Source of the DNA: Chitinophagaceae bacterium T5-Br10_B2g13
GTDB taxonomy: Bacteria > Bacteroidota > Rhodothermia > Balneolales > Balneolaceae
Reading direction: 5' to 3'
NCBI GenBank assembly: GCA_001564065.1
Contig: LKNA01000022.1
Span: 1-42,015 of the forward strand
DNA: 42,015 bases
The notes below the pieces were generated by a model. That model had not been told where the DNA came from. It saw only the letters and a list, made by a program, of their open reading frames with translations, and did not search any database. Position 1 is the first letter of the stretch. Every line of letters starts with the position of its first letter. The position numbers and the translations under genes are program-made. Shown in pieces: positions 40,513 to 42,015 of the stretch.

Positions 40513-41571
40513 TTAAAACAGAGAGTGTTGATATTTATCCTCATCCTCAAGGATCATACCCGTACCTCTTACAACCGTAGTGAGGGGATCGTCAGCTATA
40601 TGAACCGGCAGGTCAATCGCTTCTGATATCATCCGGTCCAGATCTTTGAGCAGTGAGCCACCGCCTGTTAACATGATTCCGCGATCCAGGATATCTGCAC
40701 CGAGCTCCGGCGGTGTGTTTTCAAGTGATTTCGTGATGGCATCGAGGCAGGCGTGAACGGATTCATGAATAGCCTCACGAACATCCTCAGAAGTTACGGT
40801 AAGGGTTTTAGGAACACCGCTTACTAGGTTTCTGCCCTTCGTTACCATCTCCTCATCATGGTCTCCTCTGATGGCTGATCCAATCTGATGTTTAATTTTT
40901 TCTGCAGTACGCTCCCCGATTAACAGGTTATGCTTTCTGCGAATAAAATTGACGATCTCCTCGTTCATTTTTTCACCGCCAACCCTAACCGACTGGGCAT
41001 GAACAATGCCGGAAAGTGAGATGATGGCAATCTCTGTGGTTCCGCCGCCGATATCTACTACCATATTTCCCACCGGCTCATTTACATCCAGACCCATTCC
41101 AACGGCTGCTGCCACAGTTTCCTCAATCAGAAATACCTCTTTAGCACCTGCATTTTCTGCACTGTCGCGAACGGCCATTCTCTCCACAGCAGTGATTCCA
41201 TTTGGAACTGTAACCAGCATCTTTTTTACAGTTGCAAACCACCGTTTTTTCATCACCTTCCGGATCATTTCCCGCATCATCTTTTCAGCAATATCAAAAT
41301 CGGCAATTACGCCTCCTTTCAGAGGACGAACGGTTTTAATATTCTTATGAGTTTTTTCGTGCATCATTTGAGCTTCCTGACCCACCGCAATAATTTTTCC
41401 TTTTGGATCGAGGGCAACAATGGAGGGCTCATTGAGAACAATTCCCTGGTCGCGCTGATAAATTAACGTATTTGCGGTCCCCAGATCGATGGCAAGGTCG
41501 CTATTCAGAGAGTTGAAAAAACCTTTTTTCGATTTGGCTCGGGATTTATTAGCGGCAGTATCACTTTTCAT
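40513..41571 (-). CDS. mreB: Rod-shape-determining actin homologue MreB
   Basis: A 352-residue bacterial actin that forms membrane-bound filaments directing lateral wall synthesis. Phosphate-1 motif DLAIDLGTANTLIY (~25-38), phosphate-2 VVDIGGGTTEIAII (~173-186) and the adenosine motif TGGGSLLKDLDRM near 305 are intact. About 25 residues (MKSDTAANKSRAKSKKGFFN...) precede the usual core. This basic, partly amphipathic extension may help membrane binding. The usual partners mreC, mreD, mrdA and rodA are not downstream here; the next minus-strand gene is the small 62-residue one. Confidence 0.97.
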   Translation of the reverse strand: MKSDTAANKSRAKSKKGFFNSLNSDLAIDLGTANTLIYQRDQGIVLNEPSIVALDPKGKIIAVGQEAQMMHEKTHKNIKTVRPLKGGVIADFDIAEKMMREMIRKVMKKRWFATVKKMLVTVPNGITAVERMAVRDSAENAGAKEVFLIEETVAAAVGMGLDVNEPVGNMVVDIGGGTTEIAIISLSGIVHAQSVRVGGEKMNEEIVNFIRRKHNLLIGERTAEKIKHQIGSAIRGDHDEEMVTKGRNLVSGVPKTLTVTSEDVREAIHESVHACLDAITKSLENTPPELGADILDRGIMLTGGGSLLKDLDRMISEAIDLPVHIADDPLTTVVRGTGMILEDEDKYQHSLF

Positions 41572-42015
41572 AGATGATAGGGTTGGATGTTCAATATTAT
41601 GGAATCCGGAACCACTCAGAGAGAGCGTCCACTCATCATGACTGAGATTAAAACAGTTTGTTCCCTGTTTAGAGTGTAGAATTCAATTTTATTTAAAATT
41701 GAATTAGTAAAGTTTGTTCCCGGCCTACTCTCAACAGAAAGAACAACCGGAAAGTAATTGCTGGATAGATCATTTTTTAACAGAAAAGATTGGGTAGTGA
41801 AATAGATAGAAAATAACCCTGTGCACTCAGTAGTATTTACTCTTTTAGACTTCTAACGGGGTAAATTCAACAATAGTAGCGGAATGTTGTAGAGGGCTTT
41901 GCAGAACCCCCTTATTTTCGAGGTTTTGGTTAATAAATTGTAGATTTCAAGGGAATCATCACAGACAATACCAATTAAGCTAACTTTCGCTATGGATCAT
42001 CGATTTCAACTCGGC
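41572..42015. other. 444-base region upstream of mreB to the window edge
   Basis: This AT-rich stretch has no credible gene and must contain the mreB promoter. It holds a perfect palindrome at 41680-41705, flanked by two copies of AGTTTGTTCCC (41655-41665 and 41711-41721). An ATG at 41992 is open to the edge for only eight codons, too little to call. Confidence 0.5.
41680..41705. repeat. Perfect palindrome upstream of mreB, flanked by direct repeats
   Basis: AATTCAATTTTA (41680-41691) and TAAAATTGAATT (41694-41705) are exact inverse copies with a 2-base spacer. AGTTTGTTCCC occurs on each side at 41655 and 41711, 56 bases apart. The layout could be a regulator-binding region for mreB or for a gene beyond the right edge. 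Confidence 0.4.

Noticed and set aside
41992..42015. Start of a plus-strand gene at the right edge
   Set aside because: Only eight codons are visible and the opposite strand is equally open, so no call can be supported.
1..42015. tRNA, rRNA, CRISPR arrays and transposase genes
   Set aside because: I looked for T-loop-like motifs, regular short repeats and DDE-type proteins and saw none. A tRNA search and a repeat finder would settle this.

Overview
This 42 kb window is chromosomal and AT-rich. It most likely comes from a member of the Balneolota/Rhodothermota/Bacteroidota (FCB) lineage. The evidence is a PorV/PorQ-family outer-membrane protein, a secreted protein with a type IX secretion (T9SS) C-terminal sorting domain, Bacteroidota-style LptC/OstA lipopolysaccharide-export proteins, a class II photolyase, many lipoproteins, weak or absent Shine-Dalgarno sites, and a few matches to the TAnnTTTG -7 promoter element. 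The lineage is inferred from gene content. I found no rRNA, tRNA or CRISPR array.

Layout. The left edge (1-1199) is the 3' end of a surface protein with Big-2 and VWA domains, closed by a strong terminator. A YjbQ/SDR pair (1258-2460, minus) diverges from typA. A class II photolyase follows, bracketed by two related GC-rich hairpin repeats. From 18998 down to 6231 runs a tightly packed minus-strand series of nine genes: porV, a T9SS-exported M6-like protein with a broken zinc motif, a zinc-protease/TolB-propeller/beta-barrel protein, a DUF5683-like protein, a PASTA protein, rpe, phoH, an MBL hydrolase and a purine nucleoside phosphorylase. From 24183 to 19304 lies a second minus-strand operon: two TPR lipoproteins, a Cys/Met-metabolism PLP enzyme and a thiolase. 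RidA, an M23 peptidase, a FAH-fold hydrolase and rplU-rpmA follow. Then come lexA, a divergent lipoprotein cyclophilin, a small membrane protein and a second thiolase. The segment 32706-33240 is a small unit bounded by inverted repeats that carries one S23-type four-helix-bundle gene. It fits exactly between the thiolase and ostA. The right part has ostA-lptC, upp with an AGCS sodium:amino-acid symporter, an HU-family gene, a shrunken GH31-like lipoprotein, a small unknown gene and mreB.

How the genes work together. Much of the window serves the cell envelope: secretion (PorV and a T9SS cargo), LPS transport (LptC, OstA), peptidoglycan and cell shape (M23, MreB, PASTA) and several lipoproteins. 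The rest is conserved housekeeping: translation (TypA, L21, L27), nucleotide salvage (PNP, Upp), carbon flow (Rpe, thiolases), DNA repair and SOS (photolyase, LexA) and nucleoid structure (HU).

Most unusual observations: the inverted-repeat-bounded S23 unit; the M6-like protein whose HExxH has become AQIGS; a GH31-like protein with a compressed, motif-degenerate catalytic region; a phoH whose full N-terminal domain has no ATG, GTG or TTG start; and perfect hairpins just upstream of typA and of the GH31-like gene.
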